From the NCBI GenBank assembly GCA_012729765.1, contig JAAYCM010000088.1, forward strand, positions 62,001 to 126,000: 64,000 nt of DNA, read 5' to 3'. This document shows, in pieces, positions 8,338 to 19,605 of the stretch. Both the position numbers and the translations under genes were made by a program. Numbering within the stretch: position 1 is the stretch's first letter; each line of letters starts with the position of its first letter. The notes below the pieces were generated by a model. That model had not been told where the DNA came from and ran no database searches. It was given only the letters and a program-made list of their open reading frames with translations. This stretch comes from Chloroflexota bacterium. GTDB taxonomy: Bacteria; Chloroflexota; Anaerolineae; Aggregatilineales; Aggregatilineaceae.

Positions 8338-10332
8338 TTATTCCGAAGCCGGACTGCTGGCGCGGCGCGCAGCCTGACGATGCAGCCGCAGCACGCTCGA
8401 TTTCAGCCAGCCGAGCGCGTCGTCCCACTGGCTGCGCACCCGATCGGGCGGGCTGACGCGGCGCTCGACCACGCTCAGCAGCGTGAACGTCTCAACATGG
8501 CCCCAGGTGGCGGCCAGCGGCACGATCTGGGTCAGGAAGCGGTAGGCGCGCACGGGATCGCCGGCCTTCATCCAGGCGGATGCCGCGCTGGCATAGGCAT
8601 CGAGCAGGCTTTCGGCGTCCTCTTCCAACTCGTCGGCATTCAGCTCGTGCACGATACTGGCGGCGAAGGCGCTGTGCTCGTACTGCTCGTTCTGGGCGTA
8701 GGCGATTGCCAGGGCGAGATAGGCGTGCACCTGCTGGTAGACGGTCTGCACGGTCTGCGGCGGGAAGCGGTAGTCAATCGCCGGTTCCAGCACGCGGATC
8801 GCTTCCTCAACTTCGCCCATCTCGATCAACAGGCTGCCATAGCCGACATAGGTCGGGCCATAGGTGGGATCGAGCGCGATGGCCTGCTCGAAAGCGGCGA
8901 TGCTCTCTTCTTCGCGCCCGTGCGCCAGCGCGAGCACCTGTCCCAGGTTGTGCAGGATGGGGGCGGTAGGCTGCTGCTGCGCCGCTGCCTCAAACAGCGC
9001 GAGCAGCCGCCCGAAGCGGGCTGGCTCGACCGGGCCGCACAGAAGCGGATAGAGCGTGGCATACGCCAGATCGGGATCGGCCCGGATAGCGGCGATCAGG
9101 GCGGTCCAGGATTGGGCCTGATGCGTGCCGAGCGTGCTGTAGTGGCGCGCCAGGGCGAGCTGGGCCAGAGGCAGGTCGGGTTTTTGCGCAATGGCACGTT
9201 CCAGCCAGGCGCACCCGCCTTCCACGTCGCCCAGCGCCAGCAGCGTCTCGCCCCATTCGGCGGCGACTTCGGGCAGCCGCGCGTAGGACTGTCCCAGGGC
9301 GCGCAGGCGGGCTTCGGCCTGGGCGGGCTGCTGCGCGTCGCGCAGGGCACGGATCTGTTTAAGCTCGGCGGCCAGTTCCGCCTCGGATAGCTGATGCTGA
9401 TCGGCCTGAACCGCTGGCAAGCGACGTTTGAGCGCCGGGGCAGGGCGGGGTGTGGGCGCGAGGGCCGCCTTGATCTCGGCAAAGAATGCGCGCGCGCTGT
9501 TCGGGCGCCGGGCCGGGTCTTTGCTGAGCGCGCGCAGCAGCGGCTCGGCGAGGGCATCGGGCACGCTCGGATGATGCCGGGCCGGGAACAACGGCTCGTC
9601 CTGCGCGATCTGGATCAACAGTGCCTCTTCATCGCCAAAACCGTGAGGCAGGTCCAGATAGTAGTGACCGGTCATGGCCTCATAGAGCACAACGGCCAGC
9701 GAGTAGAGATCCGACTGAACGGTGATCTCTTCGCCGTAGGCCTGCTCCGGCGACATGTAGAGCAGGGTGCCGGGCTGTGGGCCGGAGGCGGCATTGAGCG
9801 CGTAGGTCTGGGCCTGCCGGATATGTGCCAGCCCAAAATCGGCCAGCTTGAAGCTGCCGTCTTCAGCGATCAGGATGTTTTCCGGCTTGATGTCGCGGTG
9901 GATGATGCCGCGCGCGTGCAGGGTATCGAGCGCATGGCAGGCATCGCGCGCCACGCGCAGCAGCGTTTCGCGGTCGAGCGGCCCTTGCTCCGCGACCAGG
10001 GTATGCAGATCGCCGCCGGGCAGATATTCCATCACCAGGAAGAGCGAGCGATGCTCCTCGCGCAGGGCATACGTCGCCACAATGTTCGGGTGGGTCAGGC
10101 TGGCCGCCAGGCGCGCTTCGCGGAAGAACCAGTCGCGCGTCCCGGCCTCGGAGAAAACGTCCGGGTGGAACTGCTTGATAGCGACCGCACGCGCCAGGTT
10201 GGTATCGTGCGCTTTGTAAACCAGGCTGAAGCCGCCGCTCCCGATGATCTCAATGATCTCATACTCGCCGATACGGTGGCCGGGTTTGAGCTGCAGGGCA
10301 TCTTGAGTGACCAGCATAAGTTGCACGCTCAT
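8338..10332 (-). CDS. Ser/Thr protein kinase with C-terminal TPR-like region
   Basis: Cytoplasmic Hanks-type kinase. Residues 24-285 hold the kinase domain: glycine loop GSGGFSLV (31-38), Lys53, HRDIKPEN (145-152) and DFG (165-167), then the SPEQAYGE segment. Residues 300-650 are helical and TPR-like, for example LGDVEGGCAWLERAIAQKPD and EESIAAFEQAIALDPTYGP, and would bind partner proteins. No membrane span is seen, which sets it apart from the kinases at 5-1675 and 36428-38359. Two starts are possible, Met1 and Met6; neither has a strong ribosome site. The region upstream is AT-rich and likely holds the promoter. Confidence 0.9.
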   Translation of the reverse strand: MSVQLMLVTQDALQLKPGHRIGEYEIIEIIGSGGFSLVYKAHDTNLARAVAIKQFHPDVFSEAGTRDWFFREARLAASLTHPNIVATYALREEHRSLFLVMEYLPGGDLHTLVAEQGPLDRETLLRVARDACHALDTLHARGIIHRDIKPENILIAEDGSFKLADFGLAHIRQAQTYALNAASGPQPGTLLYMSPEQAYGEEITVQSDLYSLAVVLYEAMTGHYYLDLPHGFGDEEALLIQIAQDEPLFPARHHPSVPDALAEPLLRALSKDPARRPNSARAFFAEIKAALAPTPRPAPALKRRLPAVQADQHQLSEAELAAELKQIRALRDAQQPAQAEARLRALGQSYARLPEVAAEWGETLLALGDVEGGCAWLERAIAQKPDLPLAQLALARHYSTLGTHQAQSWTALIAAIRADPDLAYATLYPLLCGPVEPARFGRLLALFEAAAQQQPTAPILHNLGQVLALAHGREEESIAAFEQAIALDPTYGPTYVGYGSLLIEMGEVEEAIRVLEPAIDYRFPPQTVQTVYQQVHAYLALAIAYAQNEQYEHSAFAASIVHELNADELEEDAESLLDAYASAASAWMKAGDPVRAYRFLTQIVPLAATWGHVETFTLLSVVERRVSPPDRVRSQWDDALGWLKSSVLRLHRQAARRASSPASE

Positions 10333-10440
10333 CTAGAAGGGTCGAGAAAGTTATAAAACCGTTAGAATTAATTATACGCAAATTTCTCGCCAAGCCATTA
10401 ATTTCTAATAAATTTTTTCCGAAAGTTTGGGAGAGGAAAA

Positions 10441-10466
10441 GGACGCTCCGGCTCAGCGGAGCGTCC
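10441..10466 (-). terminator. Intrinsic terminator of the secreted glycosidase-like gene
   Basis: GGACGCTCCG (10441-10450) and CGGAGCGTCC (10457-10466) form a perfect 10-bp stem with a 6-nt loop. On the minus strand the stem is followed by TTTTCCTCTC, as expected for the gene ending at 10501. Confidence 0.8.
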
Positions 10467-10500
10467 TGAAACGGCAGCCAGAAGATGGACTGCTATCGCT

Positions 10501-11892
10501 TTACTGGAGAACGCCGGCCAGCGCGTTACACGCCGGGCACGAGCCGTCCTTGCGGATGATGGCGAAACCGGCCTGCGGGTCGCTGCCAAAGGCCGAGAAA
10601 TCGACGTTGAAGACGATCATCAGGCGGACGCGCCCACTGCTGGCGGCGACGACGGCGGCTTCAGCCAACCACTGTGCCTGCTCAGCGATCGACGTATCCT
10701 GCGCCCAGGCGAAACCGCCCGGCAGCGTGCCATAACCCTCAGGCGAGAGGTAGCCAAGCTCGGTGAAGCACGCCTGCTTGCCGCCGAAGGGGGCCAGCGA
10801 GCGATTCAGCATGGTGCTGAAGTAGCGCGTCGGATAGTTGTCGCGCGGGTCGCCGCTGCTCTGGCGCGGGCTGACGATCCCTTCGTTATAGTGCACGCCG
10901 ATGCAGTCGGCATACTGGCCTGCGCCGGCGGCGGCCATCTGCTGGAGATAGGCGTCGTCATTGCAGCCCTGATCGGTGCAGCCCGCCGCGCCGAAGAAGC
11001 CGGTCGGGGCCAGCGCGCCGGTGATCACCAGGGTGCTGGGGCGGGCGGCCTTGATCGCGTTGTAGGCTTTGGCGAGCAGCGGCACGTAGTTCGCACCGTT
11101 GATCTGCCCGGCGGGCCATTCGCGGTCGATGTTCATCTCGTTCCAGATTTCGATCCCGTCGGCGCCCGCCGAGGCCAGCCCGGCCACGTAGGCGGCGTAG
11201 GTATCGTGATAGCTCGGATTCATCACCTGGGCTTTGTCGCCGATGACCGAGAACAGAATCTTATAACCCGCGCCGTGCGCTTCGTTGATCAGGCCGGTGC
11301 CGTCCTGGCCGACATGAAGCTGCATCTTGACCCAGCGCATCTTGGCCGCGTTGAGGGCGTTGCGCGTGTTGGGGAACAGCCCGGTGACCTGACCGCCGAC
11401 CTCAAAACCGCCGACTGCCGCCGAACCGGCTACGGGAGCGGGCAGGTTGGAGCCGGACGGGGTGCCCGAACCGGTGGTGGGCGTGGTCACTTTGTCGCAG
11501 ATGGTGATGAGCTGGCGGTTGAAGCTGGTGCGCACTTCGTACTGGCGGTTGTCCAGCGTGGTGATCACGAAACGCCAACCGAAGAACACCTGGCGCGGCT
11601 CTTCACCTTCGGGCAGGGCCACACAGTCGTCGATGCCGCCTTCCCACTCGGCTTCTTCGTAGGTCCAACTGCGGACATAGGTCAGATCGGCATTGGTCTT
11701 CTCTTCGAGGGCGTCGCGCGCCGCCGAGAAAGCCAGCCAGGCGGGGTCTTCGGGCGTGGGGGTGGGGCCACCCTGAGCACGCACGGCCCAATCGCCGGAG
11801 ATGGGGCTGGCGCTTACTGCCAGCGGCGTGAGGCCAACGAGCATGATCACAACAGCAATCAGGCCATACAAAGCAATAGAGCGTTGTTTCAC
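10501..11892 (-). CDS. Secreted glycoside-hydrolase-like protein
   Basis: Exported protein with a TIM-barrel glycosidase fold in its C-terminal two thirds. A signal peptide (SIALYGLIAVVIMLVGLTPL) precedes a region of about 110 residues of unknown type. The barrel shows the acid/base motif EIWNEMN (Glu252) and a probable nucleophile in FTELGY (Glu378), as in clan GH-A enzymes. The same two motifs occur in the LysM protein at 41011-42636, which looks like a paralogue. Substrate is unknown. I chose GTG at 11890-11892 because AAAGGA lies about 9 nt upstream and the signal peptide starts at once; the frame is open 21 codons further up. Several Cys residues suggest disulfides. A strong terminator follows. 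Confidence 0.75.
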   Translation of the reverse strand: MKQRSIALYGLIAVVIMLVGLTPLAVSASPISGDWAVRAQGGPTPTPEDPAWLAFSAARDALEEKTNADLTYVRSWTYEEAEWEGGIDDCVALPEGEEPRQVFFGWRFVITTLDNRQYEVRTSFNRQLITICDKVTTPTTGSGTPSGSNLPAPVAGSAAVGGFEVGGQVTGLFPNTRNALNAAKMRWVKMQLHVGQDGTGLINEAHGAGYKILFSVIGDKAQVMNPSYHDTYAAYVAGLASAGADGIEIWNEMNIDREWPAGQINGANYVPLLAKAYNAIKAARPSTLVITGALAPTGFFGAAGCTDQGCNDDAYLQQMAAAGAGQYADCIGVHYNEGIVSPRQSSGDPRDNYPTRYFSTMLNRSLAPFGGKQACFTELGYLSPEGYGTLPGGFAWAQDTSIAEQAQWLAEAAVVAASSGRVRLMIVFNVDFSAFGSDPQAGFAIIRKDGSCPACNALAGVLQ

Positions 11893-12107
11893 GGTGATGG
11901 ATCCTTTCTCACCTGCTGAATTATGGTCGTGCCGGCCTGCTTCGCCGGCTGCCACAGGCCAGACAGCATCCTGCCTGCCCGGCGCACAGCGGGCTATTCT
12001 GATGCAAAACAGCCGATTTGTCTATAACCATTTGCGGTGATTAGCCTACTCTTACCTGACAACCGGCTCGCCGCTGCATCTCAGAACAGCCCGCCGCCGG
12101 GATCGGT

Positions 12108-13403
12108 TTAGCCCTGGCTCATTTCCAGGTGATGGCCGTCGATCACGACATCGCCGGTGGGCGCCCAGATCGCCTGATAGTCCGCCATCGGAATGAGCGG
12201 CAGATAGCCCAGGAGCCGGCTCTCACCCGTGGCCACTTCGACCAGCCGCAGACTGACTTCGAGAGTTTCCTCGCTTTCGATCAACGGCAGTGGCTCCTCA
12301 CCCTCGACGCTGCTGATCAGGCGGTAGGAAACCAGCAGGTACGCGCTGTCGGGTGACCAGGCCGCCTGGACCGGCCAAGCCTGCCGCCAATCCGGCAAGT
12401 CGCCGATCATATCGGGCAGAGGAACGCTCGTGACCTCGCCCGTCTCCAGATCGAGGACGAATGCACCGATGATGCCCGGTGCAAAGCTGGTCGGATCGCC
12501 GGCCCAGAACAGCAGGCGTGAGCCATCCGGCGACCACACGAGCGGGGCCGCCGCCAGGAAGAGATTCTCGGCTTCCGCCTCGCCCGTATAGCTTTTCATC
12601 AACTCGACCGCCTGCCCAACCGTCAGAAGCTGCCTGATCTGGCCAGAAGCAACATCCATCAGCCAGATTCCGTCGTATTCCGGCTCCAGCCGCATGTGGC
12701 GCAGCGTGAAGGCAAGCTGAGTACCATCCGGGGACCACGCGAGATCGAGCACCGAACCGGCATCCATTTCGTAGTCCGGCGGGCTGGGCAGGCGGCCCAG
12801 ATCGCGCACCTCGCCGGTTACGGCATCGACGAGCGAGAGGGTGGCCAACCCGAGTCCCCCATCTTCATCAATAACCATTCTCTCGACCGCGATCTGGCTG
12901 CCATCGGGCGACCAGGTGGGCTGGGTTTCAATTGCCACGCCGGGTTGGGTATTGCCTGGCATCAGGTTGTCGTCGTAGTCGTCATCGGTCAGATTGGCTG
13001 TCGTGCCTGCCTCGAAGTCGATAACCCACAGGTCGGAATCGCGATAATAGCGGTACGCCTGGTCGACGACGGCGACTTTCGTGCTGTCGGGCGACCAGCC
13101 AAGCGGACTGAAATAGAGTTCCGGGATCAGCCGGCCCCTCGGAAACTCCCGGGAGACATCGACGCACGTCGCCGCGCCGGTCATGATCGCGGTCCGGCAG
13201 ATCGCGCGGTCTTCGATCTCACCATCGGCCTCATACACCACATGCAGCCCATCCGGTGCGTAGAACAGATGGTGTAACAACTCCGCATCTTCGGGTAGAG
13301 ATACGGGCGCGGCTGAGGTAACTTCCCAGCCGCCGTTCTGGGCACTGACGGCGCCGCCGAACGAGATTACAAGCACGACTAACCATGGCAAGGCATGTTT
13401 CAT
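12108..13403 (-). CDS. Secreted PD40/TolB-like beta-propeller protein
   Basis: Exported protein of 431 residues with a signal peptide (MKHALPWLVVLVISFGGAVSA) and repeated PD40/WD40-like blades. The hallmark WSPDGxxxxF/V occurs several times (GWSPDSTKVAVV, TWSPDGSQIAVE, AWSPDGTQLAFT, VWSPDGSRLLFW, AWSPDSAYLLVS), giving at least six blades. Such propellers usually bind proteins or other ligands; no enzyme motif is seen. Start Met was chosen for its signal peptide and the GGAGA ribosome site. The secreted glycosidase-like gene follows on the same strand after 215 bp, and the ABC exporter genes lie upstream. Confidence 0.85.
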   Translation of the reverse strand: MKHALPWLVVLVISFGGAVSAQNGGWEVTSAAPVSLPEDAELLHHLFYAPDGLHVVYEADGEIEDRAICRTAIMTGAATCVDVSREFPRGRLIPELYFSPLGWSPDSTKVAVVDQAYRYYRDSDLWVIDFEAGTTANLTDDDYDDNLMPGNTQPGVAIETQPTWSPDGSQIAVERMVIDEDGGLGLATLSLVDAVTGEVRDLGRLPSPPDYEMDAGSVLDLAWSPDGTQLAFTLRHMRLEPEYDGIWLMDVASGQIRQLLTVGQAVELMKSYTGEAEAENLFLAAAPLVWSPDGSRLLFWAGDPTSFAPGIIGAFVLDLETGEVTSVPLPDMIGDLPDWRQAWPVQAAWSPDSAYLLVSYRLISSVEGEEPLPLIESEETLEVSLRLVEVATGESRLLGYLPLIPMADYQAIWAPTGDVVIDGHHLEMSQG

Positions 13404-13484
13404 TGTTGGTCTCCAACCGGGCTGAACTCGCCCGCCGGGCAGGGTAGGCGGGTGTTGAGAGGAGAATAATCCCGACAACGCGAC

Positions 13485-15319
13485 TCAGTCGTCGGCCCTG
13501 CCCTGAAGCTGTGTCATGTACAGATGATAATAGGGACCCTGCGCGCGCAGCAATTCGGCGTGGGTGCCGCGCTCGATGATGTGCCCGTGATCCATGACGA
13601 TGACCTGATCGGCGCGCACGATCGTGCTGAGCCGGTGCGCGATCACGAACGAGGTGCGGCCCTTGAGCAGCCGGCCCAGCGCGGCCTGCATTTGCAGCTC
13701 GGTGACGGTATCGACGCTGCTGGTGGCCTCGTCCAGAATGATGATCGCCGGGTCGGCCAGCAGCGCGCGCGTGAACGAGATCAACTGGCGCTGGCCGGTG
13801 CTCAGGCGCGATCCGCCCTCTTCCACATCGGTTTCGTAGCCCTTCGGAAATTCCGCAATGAACTCGTGCGCGCCGGTGGCCTGGGCGGCTGCGATCAGGT
13901 CGGCTTCGGTCGCGTCCAGCCGGCCATAGCGCAGATTCTCGGCAATCGTCGTGGCGAAGAGGCCGGTGTCCTGCGGCACCCACGCGATCTGGTTGCGCAG
14001 TGAGGCCAGCGAAGCGGTCGAGATGTCGGTGCCGTCGAAGAGAATCTGGCCGGACTGCGGCTCGTAGAAGCGGCCCAGCAGGCGAACGAGGCTGCTCTTG
14101 CCCGCGCCGGTATGCCCGACCAGGGCGACCATCTGCCCCGGCTCGACCACCAGATCGATATCGTGCAGCACGTTGCTGTCTGCGTCGTCGTCGGCGGGCG
14201 GATCGCCTTCGTCATGCCCGTTGCGGCCCGGCGCGACTTGCTCCGGGCTGGTGTAGCGAAAGTTGACGGCGCGCAGCTCGACCGCCCCGGTGAGGCGGGG
14301 CAGGGGCGGGGCATCCGGCGGATCGGCGATGGCGGGCTGGGTGTCGAGCACATTCAGGATGCGCTCCCCGGCAGCGGCGGCTTCCTGGAACTGGTCGAGG
14401 CGCATCGCCAGATCGCGGATCGGGTCGAAGAACAGATTGAGATAGAGCAGGAAGGCGGCCAGTGTCCCGGCGGACATATCGCCGTCCAGCACGCGCAGCC
14501 CGCCGACTCCGATCACGATGGCGATGCCCACCTGCGAGATCAGGTCGATGCCCGGCATGAAGATCGAGGCGAGGCGATCGGTGCGCAGGCTGGCCTGGAC
14601 CTCGTTGTCGGCGACCGTGCCGAAGCGTGCCTTTTCACGATGTTCCCGCACGAACGCCTGCACGATCCGCATCCCGGCCAGATTCTCCTGAAGCGTGGCC
14701 GAAACGACGCCGACCGCCTCGCGCACGGCACGGTAGCGCACGGTTGACTGCCGCCGCCACCACACCGTCAGGGCGATCATCGGCGGCAGGATGACGAAGG
14801 TCAGCAGGGCCAGCGACCAGTCGAAAACCAGCATCAGCACGATGATCCCGACCAGCACGAACGAGCTGCTGATCGTATTCACGACCGCCCAGGTGATGAA
14901 GTTTTGCAGCGAGTTGCTGTCCTCGGTGACGCGCGCCATCAGGTCCCCGATGCGGTGATGATCATAATAGGTCAGGTCGAGGTCCAGATATTTGTGGAAC
15001 AGGGCGCGCCGGATGCTCATGATCGCGTGCTGGCCGATCCAGACCATGTTGTACATCTGGAAGCGCAGGCTGACGGCCTCGACCACGATCAGGGCCAGAT
15101 ACATCAGGCTGTACTGGAGCAGCGCGTCACGGTCGCGCGCGGCCATCCCGCGATTGATCGCTTCGCGGACCAGGACCGGGGCGACGAGTACGGCGGCGGT
15201 GCTGATCACCATCAGGCCCAGGATGCCGACGATCCGCAGGCGGTAGGGCCGGACGAATTCCAGCAGGCGCAGCAGGGTTTCGGTCAGCGGGCGTTCGAGT
15301 TTGGGCTTGTAGTCGTTGC

Positions 15320-15323
<4 letters not shown>
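13485..15323 (-). CDS. ABC exporter subunit with the competent ATP site
   Basis: Fused permease-ATPase half transporter. An N-terminal six-helix domain (residues 20-320) is followed by an ATPase domain with Walker A GHTGAGKSS, signature LSTGQ, Walker B IIILDEATSSVD (Glu532) and switch His563 (VIAHRLSTI). The signature is LSTGQ instead of LSGGQ. Its start overlaps the stop of the upstream exporter gene by four bases (ATGA), a sign of translational coupling and of a heterodimer. An acidic linker of about 25 residues before Walker A is unusual. The substrate, lipid, peptide or drug, cannot be read from the sequence. Confidence 0.93.
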
Positions 15324-17254
<1,931 letters not shown>

Positions 17255-17508
17255 GACACCTTCTTTCCGTGAAACCGTCTGGTAACTTTACCGTTGGGTT
17301 AAGGGAGCGTCAATAATCAGACGACGAGTGATCGCCAGCCTTGCCCCAGGGGAAGTATCGTTCGGCAGAGCAGAAGGCGCCGAATGCCATGCCGGGGCAG
17401 GGCGCGCTGCCCGTATACTTGGATCAGCGGTTGACGGCAGTAATTACCAGATTTGTTGGGAGCGTACCAACGACCGCGCGCGGGAAATCTATAGATTAAC
17501 GATGGGCT

Positions 17509-17898
17509 TCACTCGGCTGGAAATGGAAATTCGAACAGGTGCAGGCGTCCCTTCGCGGGCTGAAACGGCAGCGGGCGTGCATCGCGCAGCACAAAAGCAT
17601 AGTCATCGCGATTGTGCCAGAACGCATCATTTTTATCGTGGCAGGAAAGTACGCAGTCCACAAGCTGCACCTGGCCAACGATCCCGCCACGCGGCAGATC
17701 ATCGGATATCCAGATATCGTACTTTTTCAGCACCTGCTTACGCAACTGGGCAAATTCGGCAGCGTTGAGAGCGAACCGCATGCTGGCATGGATCAACAGC
17801 GGCCCTCGGTAGGGAGTAGCCCAGGAGCGATTTTCGACGGTTTTGATGCCCTGGACGATAAGCCATGCCCAGGGCTGACGGATGCTAAGAGTTTTCAT
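17509..17898 (-). CDS. ASCH domain protein
   Basis: Small RNA-binding-type beta-barrel protein of the ASCH superfamily, related to PUA domains; family members are proposed to bind RNA or to act in nucleoside metabolism. The start MKTLSIRQPWAWLIVQGIKT is a classic ASCH signature, with VENRSW following, and the end holds GRLHLFEF. Length (129 residues) fits a stand-alone domain. A strong promoter lies so close to the ATG that the mRNA is predicted to be leaderless. The gene is divergent from iorA. Function in this cell is unknown. Confidence 0.85.
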   Translation of the reverse strand: MKTLSIRQPWAWLIVQGIKTVENRSWATPYRGPLLIHASMRFALNAAEFAQLRKQVLKKYDIWISDDLPRGGIVGQVQLVDCVLSCHDKNDAFWHNRDDYAFVLRDARPLPFQPAKGRLHLFEFPFPAE

Positions 17899-17904
17899 GC
17901 TTTC

Positions 17905-17933
17905 AGTGTAGAACGATGCGGTACTGCTGTCAA
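17905..17933 (-). promoter_or_regulatory. Consensus promoter of the ASCH gene (leaderless mRNA)
   Basis: On the minus strand TTGACA (17928-17933), a 17-nt spacer and TACACT (17905-17910). Only six bases separate the -10 box from the ATG, so transcription should start at or next to the start codon. Confidence 0.65.
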
Positions 17934-17958
17934 TTGGATACTAACAAGGACATCCAAT
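17933..17958. promoter_or_regulatory. Candidate operator between ASCH gene and iorA
   Basis: ATTGGAT (17933-17939) and ATCCAAT (17952-17958) are a perfect 7-bp inverted repeat with 12-bp spacing. It touches the -35 box of the ASCH promoter and lies in the leader or promoter area of iorA. A regulator binding here could affect both genes (inference). Confidence 0.4.
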
Positions 17959-18013
17959 CGACTGGCTCTGCTTTCCGAATATCTATTTGAATTTTGAAAG
18001 GACTTTCCCCTCT

Positions 18014-19603
18014 ATGCCGAAATTTGTTCCTCTGGGAAACGAAGCATTGGCCCAGGGCGCGCTGGATGCCGGGCTGTCGGGCATGTACGCCTATCCGGGC
18101 ACACCCTCGACCGAAATTATGGAATATATCCAGCGCGCGCCGGAAGCCGCCGAACGGAATGTGCACCGGCGCTGGTCGGCCAACGAGAAAACGGCGCTGG
18201 AAGCCGCGCTCGGTATGTCGTATGCAGGCAAGCGGGCGCTGGTGGGTATGAAAAGTGTGGGACTGAATGTGGCCGCCGACCCGTTTATGAACGCGGCGAT
18301 CACCGGGGTGAACGGTGGACTGCTGGTGGCGGTGGCCGATGACCCGTCGATGCACTCTTCGCAGAACGAGCAAGACTCGCGCTTCTTTGGGCGCTTCGCG
18401 CTGATCCCGACCATCGAGCCGGCCAACCAGCAGGAAGCCTACGACCTGGCGGCCTACGCCTTCAAGTTGTCAGAGCGGCACGCCGTCCCGGTGCTGGTGC
18501 GCATCACGACGCGCCTGGCGCACTCGCGGGCCGACATTACGCGGGGCGAGGCGCTGCCGGAAAAGGCGCTGACGCTGCCGCAGCATCCGCAGCAGTTCGT
18601 GCTGCTGCCCGCGATCTCGCGGCGCAACTACGCGCGGCTGCTCGACAAGCAGCGCGAGTTCGAAGCGGAATCAGAAGCATCGTTCCTCAACCGCTACGAG
18701 GATGGGCCGGACAAGCGGCGGGGCATCCTGGCGTGCGGGATCGCCTACAACTACCTGATGGAACACTATCCTGACGGCTGCCCGCACCCGGTGTTGAAGA
18801 TCGGGCAATACCCGCTGCCGACCCGGCTGGTGGCGCGGCTGGTCGAGGCGTGCGATGAAATCCTGGTGCTGGAAGAGGGTGCGCCGCTGGTCGAAGAAAT
18901 GCTGCGCGGCTATCCGTTCGAGGCCGGGACGGTGCACGGGCGGCTGGACGGCTGCCTGCCGCGCGCGGGCGAGCTGAATCCCGTGTTGGTGGCGCGGGCG
19001 CTGGGCCTGGACGTGGCCGAGCCGGCCTTCACCGCACCGGAGATCGTGGTCGGACGCCCGCCGCAGTTATGCAACGGCTGCCCGCACGGCGACACCTTCC
19101 GCGCGCTGAATGAGGCGCTCGAACAATACTCGAAGGGGCGCGTGTTCGCCGACATCGGCTGCTATACGCTCGGCGCGCTGCCGCCCTATAACGCGATCAA
19201 CTCGTGCGTCGATATGGGCGCGTCGGTCACGATGGCGAAGGGCGCAGCGGATGCAGGGCTGGTCCCGGCGGTGGCCGTGATCGGGGACTCGACCTTCAGC
19301 CATTCCGGTATGACCGGGCTGCTGGACGCGGTCAACGCCAACGCGCCGATCACCGTGATCATCGTGGATAACGAGACAACAGCCATGACCGGCGGGCAGG
19401 AGACACCGGGCAACGGGCGTTTTGAGCAGATCGCGCAGGGGTTGGGCGTGGCCGCCGAGCATGTGCGGGTGATCACGCCGCTGCCGCGCCAACACGCGCA
19501 GAACGTGCAGGTGATCCAGGAAGAGTTGGAATATGACGGGGTGTCGGTGGTGATCGCGCGCCGCGAGTGTGTCGAGACGGCCCGGCGCAAGAGGAGAAGC
19601 TGA
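18014..19603 (+). CDS. iorA: Indolepyruvate oxidoreductase alpha subunit, no ferredoxin domain
   Basis: TPP-dependent subunit that oxidises arylpyruvates, made from aromatic amino acids, to aryl-acetyl-CoA with ferredoxin as acceptor. N-terminal pyrimidine-binding domain (GNEALAQGALDAGLSGMYAYP), the LCNGCPHGDTF motif, and a TPP-binding domain with GDSTFSHSGMTG (from about residue 424) and VDNETTAMTGGQ. At 529 residues it stops at ARRECVETARRKRRS. Usual IorA proteins run on to about 600 residues with a two-cluster 4Fe-4S ferredoxin domain at the end; no CxxCxxC motif exists here. Electrons must leave through another protein, or the subunit is modified. ATG at 18014 was chosen, with GAAAGGAC upstream. 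iorB follows after 2 bp. Confidence 0.87.
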   Translation: MPKFVPLGNEALAQGALDAGLSGMYAYPGTPSTEIMEYIQRAPEAAERNVHRRWSANEKTALEAALGMSYAGKRALVGMKSVGLNVAADPFMNAAITGVNGGLLVAVADDPSMHSSQNEQDSRFFGRFALIPTIEPANQQEAYDLAAYAFKLSERHAVPVLVRITTRLAHSRADITRGEALPEKALTLPQHPQQFVLLPAISRRNYARLLDKQREFEAESEASFLNRYEDGPDKRRGILACGIAYNYLMEHYPDGCPHPVLKIGQYPLPTRLVARLVEACDEILVLEEGAPLVEEMLRGYPFEAGTVHGRLDGCLPRAGELNPVLVARALGLDVAEPAFTAPEIVVGRPPQLCNGCPHGDTFRALNEALEQYSKGRVFADIGCYTLGALPPYNAINSCVDMGASVTMAKGAADAGLVPAVAVIGDSTFSHSGMTGLLDAVNANAPITVIIVDNETTAMTGGQETPGNGRFEQIAQGLGVAAEHVRVITPLPRQHAQNVQVIQEELEYDGVSVVIARRECVETARRKRRS

Positions 19604-19605
19604 CG

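Noticed and set aside
8338..10332. Kinase-TPR protein as a receptor kinase
   Set aside because: No membrane span or signal peptide is present; it is a cytoplasmic protein.
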